NCBI RefSeq assembly: GCF_001517585.1
Contig: NZ_FBYC01000004.1
Location: 1,054,001-1,118,000, forward strand
Direction: 5' to 3'
DNA: 64,000 bases
Origin: Roseibaca calidilacus
GTDB lineage: Bacteria > Pseudomonadota > Alphaproteobacteria > Rhodobacterales > Rhodobacteraceae
This document shows positions 9,424 to 16,383 of the stretch, one piece after another; positions within the stretch are counted from its first letter, which is position 1; each line of letters starts with the position of its first letter. The notes under the pieces are model-generated. The model worked only from the letters and a program-made list of their open reading frames with translations. It was not told where the DNA came from and ran no database searches. Made by a program: the position numbers and the translations under genes.

Positions 9424-10650
9424 TCAGGCGGCGAGGTCAAGAGGCATGGGTTCGAGGGGCTGAGACAAGGTTTCCCAGCCATCGACCTTGCGCATCTGGA
9501 TCTGGCCGGAGGCGAGCAGCGCCCAGAGCAGCATGGGCACGGTCTCTGCGCAGGGCAGCACGGTCTGGGTCTTGATGCGGCGGCGGAATTCCCCGTTCAG
9601 GCGCTCGATGGCGTTGGTGGTCCGGGCCGATTTCCATTGTGACGGGTCGAGGCGGGTGAAGGTGAAGAGCCGATCTCCGGCTTCCTCCAGACTGTCAGCG
9701 ACCGCACGGCACTTTAGCCGCCATTTGCGCAGGAAGGCCTTTCGGCGCGTCTCAATCTCGGCCGCGGTGTCGGCATAGATCATGTCGCGGTAGTCCTCGG
9801 TCAACTCGTCGTGGAGGTGCTTCGGGGCATGGGCCAGGAGGTTGCGATGCTTGTGAACCGTGCAGCGCTGGATCGGCAGGTCCTCGCCCCACAGCGCCAC
9901 GAGGGCGGCCTCCAGTCCCGGGGCGCCGTCGACGATCACGAATTCGGGCCGCTTCAAGCCCCGTGCATCGAGGTCATCGAGGAACTGCCGCCATGCGGCC
10001 TTGCTCTCCCCGCCCATATTCCTGATGGAAAGCAGCACCTTCTGACCATCGCGGCGCACCCCGATTGCGGCCAGCACCGAGATGTTCGTGGCTTTCCGGT
10101 CCAGCCGGGTCTTGATCACGGTGCCATCGAGGATCAGCCGGACGATATCCTCGTCGGCCAAGTTACGCGCGGACCAGGCGTCCCAGTCGACCTTCACCTT
10201 GCGCCAGGCACGGCTGACCACGTCCTTGCTGACGGCACCCTCGAACAGCCCGAACAGCGCTCGCTTGACGCGCCGGGTGTTCGTACCTGCGAGATAGACC
10301 GCTGCGATGAGGGCCTCGGCCTTCTTCGTCAGCCGCTGGTATCGGGGCAGCGCTTTCGACCGCCACTCCGTTACCTTGCCTGTCTCATCTGCAACGCGGG
10401 CGCGAGGCACGATGACCGTCTCAGTCCCGAAGGTGCCGGTGAGTTGCCGTTCTCGGTGCCCGTGGCGATACCCTTTCGTGACTCCATCGCCCCGGTCATA
10501 GCGAAGACGGCCGAGGAAGCTGGCAAGCTCCTCCTCGAACACGGCTTCGATGGTCGCACGGACGTTCGCCCGCAACCGATCCTCGATCGGGTCAAACCCG
10601 GCCTCATGGGCCAGTAGCGCAAAGCTCGCAGTGTCGGTAATCTGGTTCAT
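9424..10650 (-). CDS. IS256-family (mutator-type) transposase
   Basis: DDE transposase of 408 residues that mobilises the surrounding element. Catalytic residues are visible as the Asp in LILDGTVIK, the Asp in VIVDGAPGL and the Glu in TTNAIERLNGEFRRR; the family CxxH motif appears as CTVHKHRN. It is read opposite to the interrupted host gene. Length and motifs are intact, so it is probably functional. Confidence 0.96.
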   Translation of the reverse strand: MNQITDTASFALLAHEAGFDPIEDRLRANVRATIEAVFEEELASFLGRLRYDRGDGVTKGYRHGHRERQLTGTFGTETVIVPRARVADETGKVTEWRSKALPRYQRLTKKAEALIAAVYLAGTNTRRVKRALFGLFEGAVSKDVVSRAWRKVKVDWDAWSARNLADEDIVRLILDGTVIKTRLDRKATNISVLAAIGVRRDGQKVLLSIRNMGGESKAAWRQFLDDLDARGLKRPEFVIVDGAPGLEAALVALWGEDLPIQRCTVHKHRNLLAHAPKHLHDELTEDYRDMIYADTAAEIETRRKAFLRKWRLKCRAVADSLEEAGDRLFTFTRLDPSQWKSARTTNAIERLNGEFRRRIKTQTVLPCAETVPMLLWALLASGQIQMRKVDGWETLSQPLEPMPLDLAA

Positions 10651-10723
10651 GGCGTGATCTCCCTGGCGGTTGCAGCCGCCGGTTGGGTGGGTGTCAGTTC
10701 ACCCGGAGATTACGCCGCCCTCG

Positions 10724-10750
10724 AATTTCCACCAACTCCGAGACACGACC
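10724..10750 (-). repeat. IS256-family terminal inverted repeat, right
   Basis: Complement of the left repeat with 21 of 27 matches; the outermost bases are CACGACC followed directly by the duplicated target GAAAGCAG. Confidence 0.9.
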
Positions 10751-10758
10751 GAAAGCAG
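10751..10758. repeat. Target-site duplication, right copy
   Basis: GAAAGCAG, identical to 9350-9357. Confidence 0.92.
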
Positions 10759-11465
10759 CAACCATTTCACTGTTGTCAAAAGACAGCGATCCCGGTGGCA
10801 ACAAAGACTACCGCATGGAAAAGGTCATCAATGCAGCACTTTGCTTCGATGGCAATGAAACACAAAAGACTGAATGGTTGGATGCCATTTTTTCTGATGT
10901 TGACAGACATTACGGCTACAGTAACTCGTTTGAGAAAGCAATCGAGACGACGGCAGGGTTAATGCCTCAGGCATTTCTCAACCGCGTTTTTCAGGGGACA
11001 GAAGAACAGCAGAATCGACGCTCTTTTTTCATTCGTCACGGTGGAATTCGGCGTAGCCCGCTTTCAAAAATTGACGTGACCGACTTGATTGCGTGGTGCC
11101 AACAACGGAACACACCGGAGATTTGGGGCTTGGTCGCTTCGGGCATCATGCTTTGGGAAAAGGCGGATGCCAACGAAAATGGCTATTTCTTAACGACATC
11201 TGCAGTTACGTTTCTTGAGGCCGCACCGGATCCCGAGCCTGTCCTGCACGCATATGCAGATCGTGTAACACCTTCAGGATGGACCGGAAGCCGTGCCGAT
11301 ACGATGCAACCAAGAGCTGATGCCATTGCAGAACTTTCTCTGCATGTGAGGCAAGATATATCTGACGCCGCAAGATCTACATCAAATCGGCTGGCTATGG
11401 AAATCGAACGTGAACGGATACGGGACAGACAAAGAGATGAGGATCGCGAACAGCGATTTGAATGA
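10759..11465 (+). pseudogene. STAND NTPase, 3' fragment downstream of the IS
   Basis: After removal of the IS and one target copy, codon GCA at the left junction runs directly into GCA-ACC-ATT-TCA and stays open to the TGA at 11463-11465, giving a repaired protein of about 1284 residues from ATG 6210. This part encodes the last 235 or so residues: a stretch with no recognised motif, ending in a strongly charged Arg/Glu-rich helix. An internal ATG at 10815 could be called as a separate hypothetical gene, but the sequence is the tail of the interrupted gene. Confidence 0.85.
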
Positions 11466-11516
11466 TCGCGTTTAACCAACTCGTTGACTAGCCTGTTTGC
11501 TCGACGGTGCAACCGT

Positions 11517-11939
11517 CTACTTCAGGTTTCCCATAGCTTTGATCAGGACAGCCTTTGTTGTCTTGAGGTCCGCCTCATCAGCGCCGTTGACAGCTTTATC
11601 CTCCACGATCTGAACGACAGTGCGGGCGTCTGTCAGGATCGCACGCCCCTTCGGCGACAAGGAAATGGTAACCATCCGGCTGTTATTGGGGTCAGTCCTG
11701 CGCTCTATCCAGCCATCCCGTTCGGTTCGGCTGAGGGTATTCGTGGTGGTTGAGGTTTCGATGTCCAGACGACGGGCGATCTGAGCAGGGCGCATATCAC
11801 CTTCACGGCCCAGCAGATCAAGCATTGCGAATTGTGCCGGAGCGAGCCCCAAGGGAGCGAGGGCAGCCGCGATTTCACGGGTTGCAATGCGGGCCGCCGG
11901 CAACACGACCCTGGTCAGAAAATCGTGTTCACGAGACAT
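11517..11939 (-). CDS. MarR-family transcriptional regulator
   Basis: Winged-helix dimeric regulator of 140 residues. The central helix-turn-helix is visible (PAQIARRLDIETSTTTNTL), followed by the wing (GWIERRTDPNNSRMVTI) and the LSPKGRAIL segment typical of MarR proteins. ATG 11939 is chosen over GTG 11945 because GAGGG lies five bases upstream of the ATG. It is divergent from the nuclease/protease pair, with two palindromes in the shared upstream region, so it probably controls that pair and itself. The ligand is unknown. Confidence 0.9.
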   Translation of the reverse strand: MSREHDFLTRVVLPAARIATREIAAALAPLGLAPAQFAMLDLLGREGDMRPAQIARRLDIETSTTTNTLSRTERDGWIERRTDPNNSRMVTISLSPKGRAILTDARTVVQIVEDKAVNGADEADLKTTKAVLIKAMGNLK

Positions 11940-12019
11940 GGTCACCCTCTTTCAGCCCTGAGAGATCGGTATGATTCCTCAATCTTCAAGGAAAGATACG
12001 TTATTTCTGGAAAAGTTAC

Positions 12020-12029
12020 TAGCATGCTA
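12020..12029. promoter_or_regulatory. Palindromic operator-like site O1
   Basis: TAGCATGCTA is a perfect 10-bp palindrome preceded by C (CTAGCAT). Its centre is exactly 40 bp from that of the related site at 12058-12071, about four helical turns. It lies in the divergent marR/nuclease intergenic region, so it is a likely MarR operator. Confidence 0.6.
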
Positions 12030-12057
12030 TTGAAGTGCAAAGCTTTGCCCTCATATT
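12030..12057 (+). promoter_or_regulatory. Candidate promoter of the nuclease/protease pair
   Basis: TTGAAG (12030-12035) and CATATT (12052-12057) with a 16-bp spacer lie precisely between the two palindromes, so a repressor bound to both would block it. The -10 match is weak; eye prediction. Confidence 0.35.
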
Positions 12058-12071
12058 GCTAGCATACTAGC
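12058..12071. promoter_or_regulatory. Palindromic operator-like site O2
   Basis: GCTAGCATACTAGC is a 14-bp near-perfect palindrome sharing CTAGCAT with O1. It lies just downstream of the candidate -10, 17 bp before the nuclease start codon. Confidence 0.6.
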
Positions 12072-12087
12072 CCATAAGGACAAAGAT

Positions 12088-12702
12088 ATGCCCCTGCACA
12101 ACACCCACCAACTCACCCTGCCGCTCATTCATACCCGCAACCCGATCCAACCCTCTGCTGACCGCACCGATCTTGCCGCCAGTCTCGGCAACAGCTTCAT
12201 GACCCTCAATCGTTTTCCTAACCTGTCATCTGCTGATGTCTGCCGTCATGCCCCCGAGATTGGCAATGCGGGGGAGGCGTTGGTGTCGTCGTGGGCGGCT
12301 CGGCGGGGTTTGCATCCTGTCACTGCGCCTGCGGGAGCGCAGTTTGACCATATCTTCACGGTCGGCCAGCACCTGATCCGGCTGCAGACAAAAACCACCG
12401 TCGGCCCTGGCCGTGACGGCAAATACCACTTCCGCATGACCCGTGGAAACTCCGGTGATCCCAACGGCACATGCCGCTACGGTGCGGATGCGTTCGACAT
12501 TGCAGCTCTTGTCTTTCTTGATCTCGGGGTCGTTTACTTCACCGCTGAACGCAAAGTCAGCCACAAGTTCAGCCCCGATGAGGCCAACCTGATAGCACAT
12601 GCCGAATTGGAGTGCTTTTATGACTGCCTGCTGACGCTTGGCATCATTTCCCAGTGCCAATTTGAGGAACTGACCGCCGACGACCTCCCCGCCTGCGGCT
12701 GA
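12088..12702 (+). CDS. PD-(D/E)xK nuclease-like protein of unknown function
   Basis: Protein of 204 residues. The central part has the pattern of the PD-(D/E)xK fold used by Holliday-junction resolvase-like and homing nucleases: GNAGEALVSSWAARRG (Glu63), an Asp at 87 in FDHI, and IRLQTKTT (Gln100-x-Lys102), then a strand-rich FDIAALVFLDLGVVYF segment. It has no signal peptide or membrane segment. AAGGA lies upstream of the ATG. It is followed at 85 bp by the FtsH-like protease gene and is probably co-transcribed. Nuclease activity is inferred from the motif; the family was not identified. Confidence 0.6.
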   Translation: MPLHNTHQLTLPLIHTRNPIQPSADRTDLAASLGNSFMTLNRFPNLSSADVCRHAPEIGNAGEALVSSWAARRGLHPVTAPAGAQFDHIFTVGQHLIRLQTKTTVGPGRDGKYHFRMTRGNSGDPNGTCRYGADAFDIAALVFLDLGVVYFTAERKVSHKFSPDEANLIAHAELECFYDCLLTLGIISQCQFEELTADDLPACG

Positions 12703-12787
12703 CGCCACCCCCCACAATTTCCCAACCTCCCTACCGCCGATCCAGCTTGCTGGATCGGGCAGCCCCCACTTTGTTTTGGAGACACCA

Positions 12788-15034
12788 ATGCCCAAACCCA
12801 AAAATGCCACGCAAGATACTGATCGGGAATGGAAAGCCTTCGCCGCCGATCTCCTGAACGGGTTGCTGGAAAATGGCTGTGCCAGTTGGTCACATCGCAC
12901 CGTCCGCGATGTGACCACTCGCAAATCAACCAAGCCGAAACCAAAGAAAAAGCTGACGGGCTGGGACCATTCAGGGTTTGCGAATGACGATATCGACAGC
13001 ATGCTTGACGAGTTGGAAGCGGAAGGTTTCGGGCCCGTCCTGCCGCCTTGTCCGGAGCAAGAGATTTTCGGCTCTGACCCGCGGTTGCCGCGTGCGACGA
13101 CTGCCATGGCCGCCGTTCAGATCGCAAAACGGTTTGGCAATGCAGATGGCTTGCGCACTGCGTTGTGCGGTAGCCTGTCCGTGACGCATATCGCGGCGGG
13201 TGCTCCAGAACAAGTCGGCATCATCTGCAAGATGCTGTCATCGATGTTTGAACCCGAGGGACCTTGCTATGTACATGATAAGCCGAAGATTTTCCCCGTC
13301 AAAGATGTGATGGCGTCTCAAGCAAAGCCCCGTGGAGCCATCCTGGCCGAATTCAGTGAGGAATTTCAGACTTGTCTGATCGAGAACCGGAAGATCATTC
13401 TGGTATCGGCGACACGTCAAGAAGTTCCAGGGGCCCTTGCACCTATTTTGACGCAAAGGCTTGCCCTGCCGTTTGTCGACGGGGACATGCTGAGTGCGAT
13501 TTTCCAGCAACTTTTCCCTGCGGCAAAGCCCGTCACCATCCTTGACTCCGATCCCGCCGTCGCAAATGCAACGGCTGAGGCGCTGACGCTCTGCGCTCGT
13601 GCCAATGGCCCCGCAGCGGCACTGACGAAGCTGCGGCAGGACAAGGTGCAGATGGTTCATGATGGACCCAGTCTTGCCGATTTTCCCTTGCCCGTCGCGG
13701 TGCGGGAGCCGCTTGACCAGCTGATCGCGGATCTGAGCGACTGGCGGTCAGGAAAAATCGGCTGGCAAGATGTGCAGCGTGGTATCCTTCTTTACGGCCC
13801 CCCCGGATGCGGCAAAACTGAAATCCCCCGGCTGATCGCAAAATCGGTCAATATTCCGGTGTTCGCCGGGTCTATGGCAACGTGGCAGTCTGAAACCGCC
13901 CGTGCCTCTGACATCTGCCGTGAAATGCGACTGTTTTTCAATAAAGCAAAGGCGGCTGCGCCGGCGGTTCTGTTCATCGATGAACTCGACAGTTTTGGTG
14001 ACCGTGCAAGACCGCAGGATCAAAACAGCAGTTGGACAGATATGGTCATCGGCGGCCTGCTCGAATGTCTCGACGGGTTCAATGGGCTGGAAGGCGTGGT
14101 CGTTATCGCGGCAACAAATCACCTGTACAAGATCGACACAGCTTTGCGCCGCCCGGGCCGGTTCGACCGGTTGGTCTCGATTGATCACCCCACTCCGGAT
14201 CTGATGCCGCAAGCATTCCGATGGCATTTGCACATGGATCTTGAGGGGGTCGATCTGGGTGAGGCAGCGCTGGCCGCAACGGGCATGACCGGCGCCGAGG
14301 TTGCCGCAACTGTCCGCGATGCCCGTGCGATCGCACGGCGGCACAAGCGAGCATTGGTGGTTGATGATCTGCTGACGGCAATCCGAAACCGACGCCCATG
14401 CATCGACAAATCACTGCATTGGCAGATTGCCGTTCATGAATGTGGACATGCGATTGCCGGGTACATGACTGGCCGGGCTATTCCGCATTTGCTGACGATC
14501 CATGGGAATGGTGGTGCCGCCGCAATGTCGCGGGTCCCAAGTGCCCTTCGACGGTCTGATTACGAAAAGGATCTTGTCTTGCTGATCGGGGGGCGGGCGG
14601 CCGAAAAACTGGTCTTTGATGCCCCGTCCGGCGGCGCAGGTGGCGACGCCGAATCTGACCTTGCGCAGGCAACCAAGATCGCCACTGCGATTGAGTCGAG
14701 CTATGGCCTCGGCGACAGTGGTCTGGTCTGGGATGGATCACCGGAACAGGCATTCGAGAAGATGCGCTTTGATCGCAACTTGCGGGACCGTGTGCAGAAG
14801 CATCTGGAAGCAGCAGAAAAAACTGCGATGACGATCTTGCAGATCCATCACAAACTGCTCCTGGAAATGGCCCAGAGCCTGCTTGAAACGGGGGTGCTGA
14901 CAGGTGAAGTCCTTCAGTCCTATCTGGACCGTTTGGCTGTCACACCCCCTGCACCAGATCCTGATGCCAAAGCAGACGACGCCCGAGATCAGGGCAGAAT
15001 GGTCGTAGACCAAGAAAAACTCGAACCGAGTTGA
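12788..15034 (+). CDS. Soluble FtsH-like AAA+ ATPase fused to M41-type zinc metallopeptidase
   Basis: Protein of 748 residues. ATG 12788 is chosen over TTG 12776 because GGAG stands before it. The first 300 or so residues are unlike FtsH and show no membrane segment. The AAA+ module has Walker A GPPGCGKT (337-344), Walker B FIDELDS (Asp398, Glu399) and a second-region-of-homology stretch AATNHLYKIDTALRRPGRFDR. The peptidase module has HECGH (His550, Glu551, His554) and a third zinc ligand candidate Asp624 in ESDLAQAT, a spacing close to that of FtsH. All catalytic residues are present, so an ATP-driven protease is likely. Unlike housekeeping FtsH it appears cytosolic and is linked to a nuclease-like gene. 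Confidence 0.85.
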   Translation: MPKPKNATQDTDREWKAFAADLLNGLLENGCASWSHRTVRDVTTRKSTKPKPKKKLTGWDHSGFANDDIDSMLDELEAEGFGPVLPPCPEQEIFGSDPRLPRATTAMAAVQIAKRFGNADGLRTALCGSLSVTHIAAGAPEQVGIICKMLSSMFEPEGPCYVHDKPKIFPVKDVMASQAKPRGAILAEFSEEFQTCLIENRKIILVSATRQEVPGALAPILTQRLALPFVDGDMLSAIFQQLFPAAKPVTILDSDPAVANATAEALTLCARANGPAAALTKLRQDKVQMVHDGPSLADFPLPVAVREPLDQLIADLSDWRSGKIGWQDVQRGILLYGPPGCGKTEIPRLIAKSVNIPVFAGSMATWQSETARASDICREMRLFFNKAKAAAPAVLFIDELDSFGDRARPQDQNSSWTDMVIGGLLECLDGFNGLEGVVVIAATNHLYKIDTALRRPGRFDRLVSIDHPTPDLMPQAFRWHLHMDLEGVDLGEAALAATGMTGAEVAATVRDARAIARRHKRALVVDDLLTAIRNRRPCIDKSLHWQIAVHECGHAIAGYMTGRAIPHLLTIHGNGGAAAMSRVPSALRRSDYEKDLVLLIGGRAAEKLVFDAPSGGAGGDAESDLAQATKIATAIESSYGLGDSGLVWDGSPEQAFEKMRFDRNLRDRVQKHLEAAEKTAMTILQIHHKLLLEMAQSLLETGVLTGEVLQSYLDRLAVTPPAPDPDAKADDARDQGRMVVDQEKLEPS

Positions 15035-15398
15035 AGAAGTTAAAAGAGATCCCGCGCCGACGAAGGCGCGGGGCGTTCCCGCCCGAAAACAGCGGCCATG
15101 GGAACGCAAATACAAGGCTGGCTAAAAAACGAGTGATTGCCCTTGAAAATTATGAACGAGCCATCCAAAATATATGCGAAAAATTTTGGCCTAAATCGGC
15201 AACATGTTTTTCTTATTAATCAGTTATTTGCCCAATCAGCCGTTAGTTCACCAATCCCAGCCCCCCCTGAAATATGCGAATAAGTTTAACCCAAGCAATT
15301 GATTTATATAGGTTATCCACAATCGCATGTGGGCCGAAGGCTTTCTTTGAAACAAGATTGACCTTAAATAGAAACAAGAAACCAAAAAGGGCCAATAC
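15035..15398. other. Non-coding spacer between protease gene and prtN-like gene
   Basis: No credible gene is visible. It holds a GC stem-loop just after the protease stop, then AT-rich DNA with a perfect DnaA-box-like TTATCCACA at 15313-15321, and the likely promoter and AAGGG ribosome binding site of the following gene. Confidence 0.5.
15051..15072 (+). terminator. Stem-loop after the FtsH-like gene
   Basis: CCCGCGCC (15051-15058) and GGCGCGGG (15065-15072) form a perfect 8-bp stem with loop GACGAA, 17 bases after the stop codon. There is no run of T afterwards, so an intrinsic terminator is only possible. Confidence 0.4.
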
Positions 15399-15713
15399 AT
15401 GAAAACGCTGTATCTCTTGCTTGCCAGGTATGACGGGAAGCCTTTTATTCCGATTGACAATGTTCTGGAAGATTTTTTCTGCGGTATGTCAAAGAAGGTG
15501 TTCCTGCATAAAATTGACAGCGGGGAAATCCGACTGCCAATGTGCCGTTTGCATCCCGGGCAGAAAGCGATCAAAGGTGTGAGTGTGCAAGACTTGGCGG
15601 ACTACCTTGACGCCTGTTCTGCGGCTGCACGCAAAGAGCTGCAAAAAAAGCGGACGATCCGCCCGGATTATTCTCATGTGGAACCCGATCATCTTCCCGA
15701 TGGCCCGTTTTGA
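15399..15713 (+). CDS. PrtN-family (pyocin activator-like) transcriptional regulator
   Basis: Protein of 104 residues. The pattern of an N-terminal LLLARYDGKPFIPIDNV, a central FFCGMSKKVFLHKIDSGEI and LPMCRL..GQKAIKGVSVQDLADYLD closely follows PrtN, the activator of pyocin genes in Pseudomonas, an excisionase-like DNA-binding fold that reads a short marker segment then a helix. AAGGG precedes the ATG. It is a lone gene here, with no tail or lysis cassette in this region, so the regulated target is unknown. It converges on parE, leaving 14 bases between the stops. Confidence 0.75.
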   Translation: MKTLYLLLARYDGKPFIPIDNVLEDFFCGMSKKVFLHKIDSGEIRLPMCRLHPGQKAIKGVSVQDLADYLDACSAAARKELQKKRTIRPDYSHVEPDHLPDGPF

Positions 15714-15727
15714 CGCAGGCGGCGGTA

Positions 15728-16072
15728 TCAATGTTCTGCTGGCCCTTTCGGGCCTGACAAATCCGCCAGCCGTTGCGGCAGGTTCGACCGACTGTGCAGA
15801 AAGTCGATGACAATCACTTGCCGCTCATCCTCGATGAACACCACGAAATGCTGGCCCGCCCTTGCGAAGCGAAGGTCTTCGGGAAGGTTAGGGTCAATGA
15901 TCCGCCGGCAATCCTGCGTCTGAGCTTTGCCCGCTGCGATGGCATTGCAGATATCGATCAGATCTTGCGCATAGGCATCCGCTTGCCGTGGCCCAAAGGT
16001 TTCAAAGGTCCATCTGGCGATCTCGCTCAGCGAGGCCTCTGCCGCCCGTGTCAGGCGCCATGATTTGGGCAT
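15728..16072 (-). CDS. parE: ParE/RelE-superfamily toxin
   Basis: Protein of 114 residues with the ParE pattern: an N-terminal LTRAAEASLSEIARWTFETFG helix pair, a central CRRIIDPNLPEDLRFARAGQHFVVF strand region and a C-terminal VIVIDFLHSRSNLPQRL. ParE toxins inhibit DNA gyrase, whereas RelE relatives cleave mRNA; the ParD-type partner favours ParE. The ATG overlaps the antitoxin stop codon (TAATG), so toxin synthesis is coupled to antitoxin translation. Confidence 0.88.
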   Translation of the reverse strand: MPKSWRLTRAAEASLSEIARWTFETFGPRQADAYAQDLIDICNAIAAGKAQTQDCRRIIDPNLPEDLRFARAGQHFVVFIEDERQVIVIDFLHSRSNLPQRLADLSGPKGPAEH

Positions 16073-16329
16073 TACCGGGCCTGGCGCACAGCGTCAAAGA
16101 CACGGCGCATGGCATCCTCGCCGCTACCCTGTGCCAGATCACCCTTACGGGCCTGCTCCAGACCAACGGTCAGGCGAGAACGCAGCGCCTCCAACTCACT
16201 TTCCTCACGCTCCAACAGCCGCAGACCGGCCCGCAGCGCCTCGGACGCGTTCTGGAACCGCCCCGCCGCGATCAGACGGTCAACCAGCTCGGACTGGGTA
16301 TCAGTTAGAACGACATTTCTCGTGGCCAT
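16072..16329 (-). CDS. parD: ParD-family antitoxin
   Basis: Protein of 85 residues. The N-terminal ribbon-helix-helix (NVVLTDTQSELVDRLIAAG, then ASEALRAGLRLLERE) binds DNA; the charged C-terminus binds the toxin. It is the first gene of the pair and overlaps parE by TAATG. Two palindromes upstream fit autoregulation by ParD and the ParDE complex. Confidence 0.9.
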   Translation of the reverse strand: MATRNVVLTDTQSELVDRLIAAGRFQNASEALRAGLRLLEREESELEALRSRLTVGLEQARKGDLAQGSGEDAMRRVFDAVRQAR

Positions 16330-16350
16330 GATTTGCCCCCCGCAAAGTTA

Positions 16351-16367
16351 TTGGCAATATATGCCAA
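16351..16367. promoter_or_regulatory. Palindromic operator of parDE
   Basis: TTGGCA-ATATA-TGCCAA is a perfect 6-bp inverted repeat with a 5-bp AT spacer, 22 bp upstream of the parD start. The position and symmetry fit a ParD binding site overlapping the promoter. Confidence 0.6.
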
Positions 16368-16371
16368 TGCC

Positions 16372-16383
16372 GGACATTTGTCC
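16372..16383. promoter_or_regulatory. Second palindrome upstream of parD
   Basis: GGACA-TT-TGTCC is a perfect 5-bp inverted repeat four bases beyond the first palindrome; possibly a second operator. Confidence 0.4.

Larger units (their letters stand above)
6210..9575 (+). pseudogene. Avs-like STAND NTPase with PD-(D/E)xK-like N-terminus, 5' fragment (IS-interrupted)
   Basis: Large NTPase truncated by an insertion sequence. ATG 6210 is preferred over ATG 6189 because GAGG lies seven bases upstream. Numbered from 6210: a nuclease-like region at about 50-85 (GID with Asp55; LQSKK with Gln78 and Lys80, a QxK variant of PD-(D/E)xK); a P-loop GLSGVGKT at 241-248; a Walker B-like IMILDN with Asp301; then a long C-terminal region with no recognised motif. 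Native coding ends at 9357; the remaining residues to the stop at 9575 are read from the IS. The layout resembles antiviral STAND (Avs) proteins with Mrr-like effectors, and the position next to hsdRSM fits defence. The Avs assignment is inference. Confidence 0.7.
9358..10750 (-). mobile_element. Complete IS256-family insertion sequence (1393 bp)
   Basis: A single transposase gene is bounded by imperfect 27-bp terminal inverted repeats (9358-9384 and 10724-10750, 21 of 27 positions matching, outer nine bases GGTCGTGTC identical) and flanked by a perfect 8-bp direct repeat. It sits inside the STAND NTPase gene. Joining 9357 to 10759 restores one uninterrupted frame, which proves the insertion point. 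The perfect duplication and intact transposase suggest a fairly recent insertion. Confidence 0.95.

Noticed and set aside
9811-10617. 268-codon frame on the plus strand inside the IS
   Set aside because: Antisense to the transposase, whose DDE motifs are clear.
12226-13107. 293-codon minus-strand frame
   Set aside because: It spans two genuine plus-strand genes and their spacer; composition is that of a shadow.
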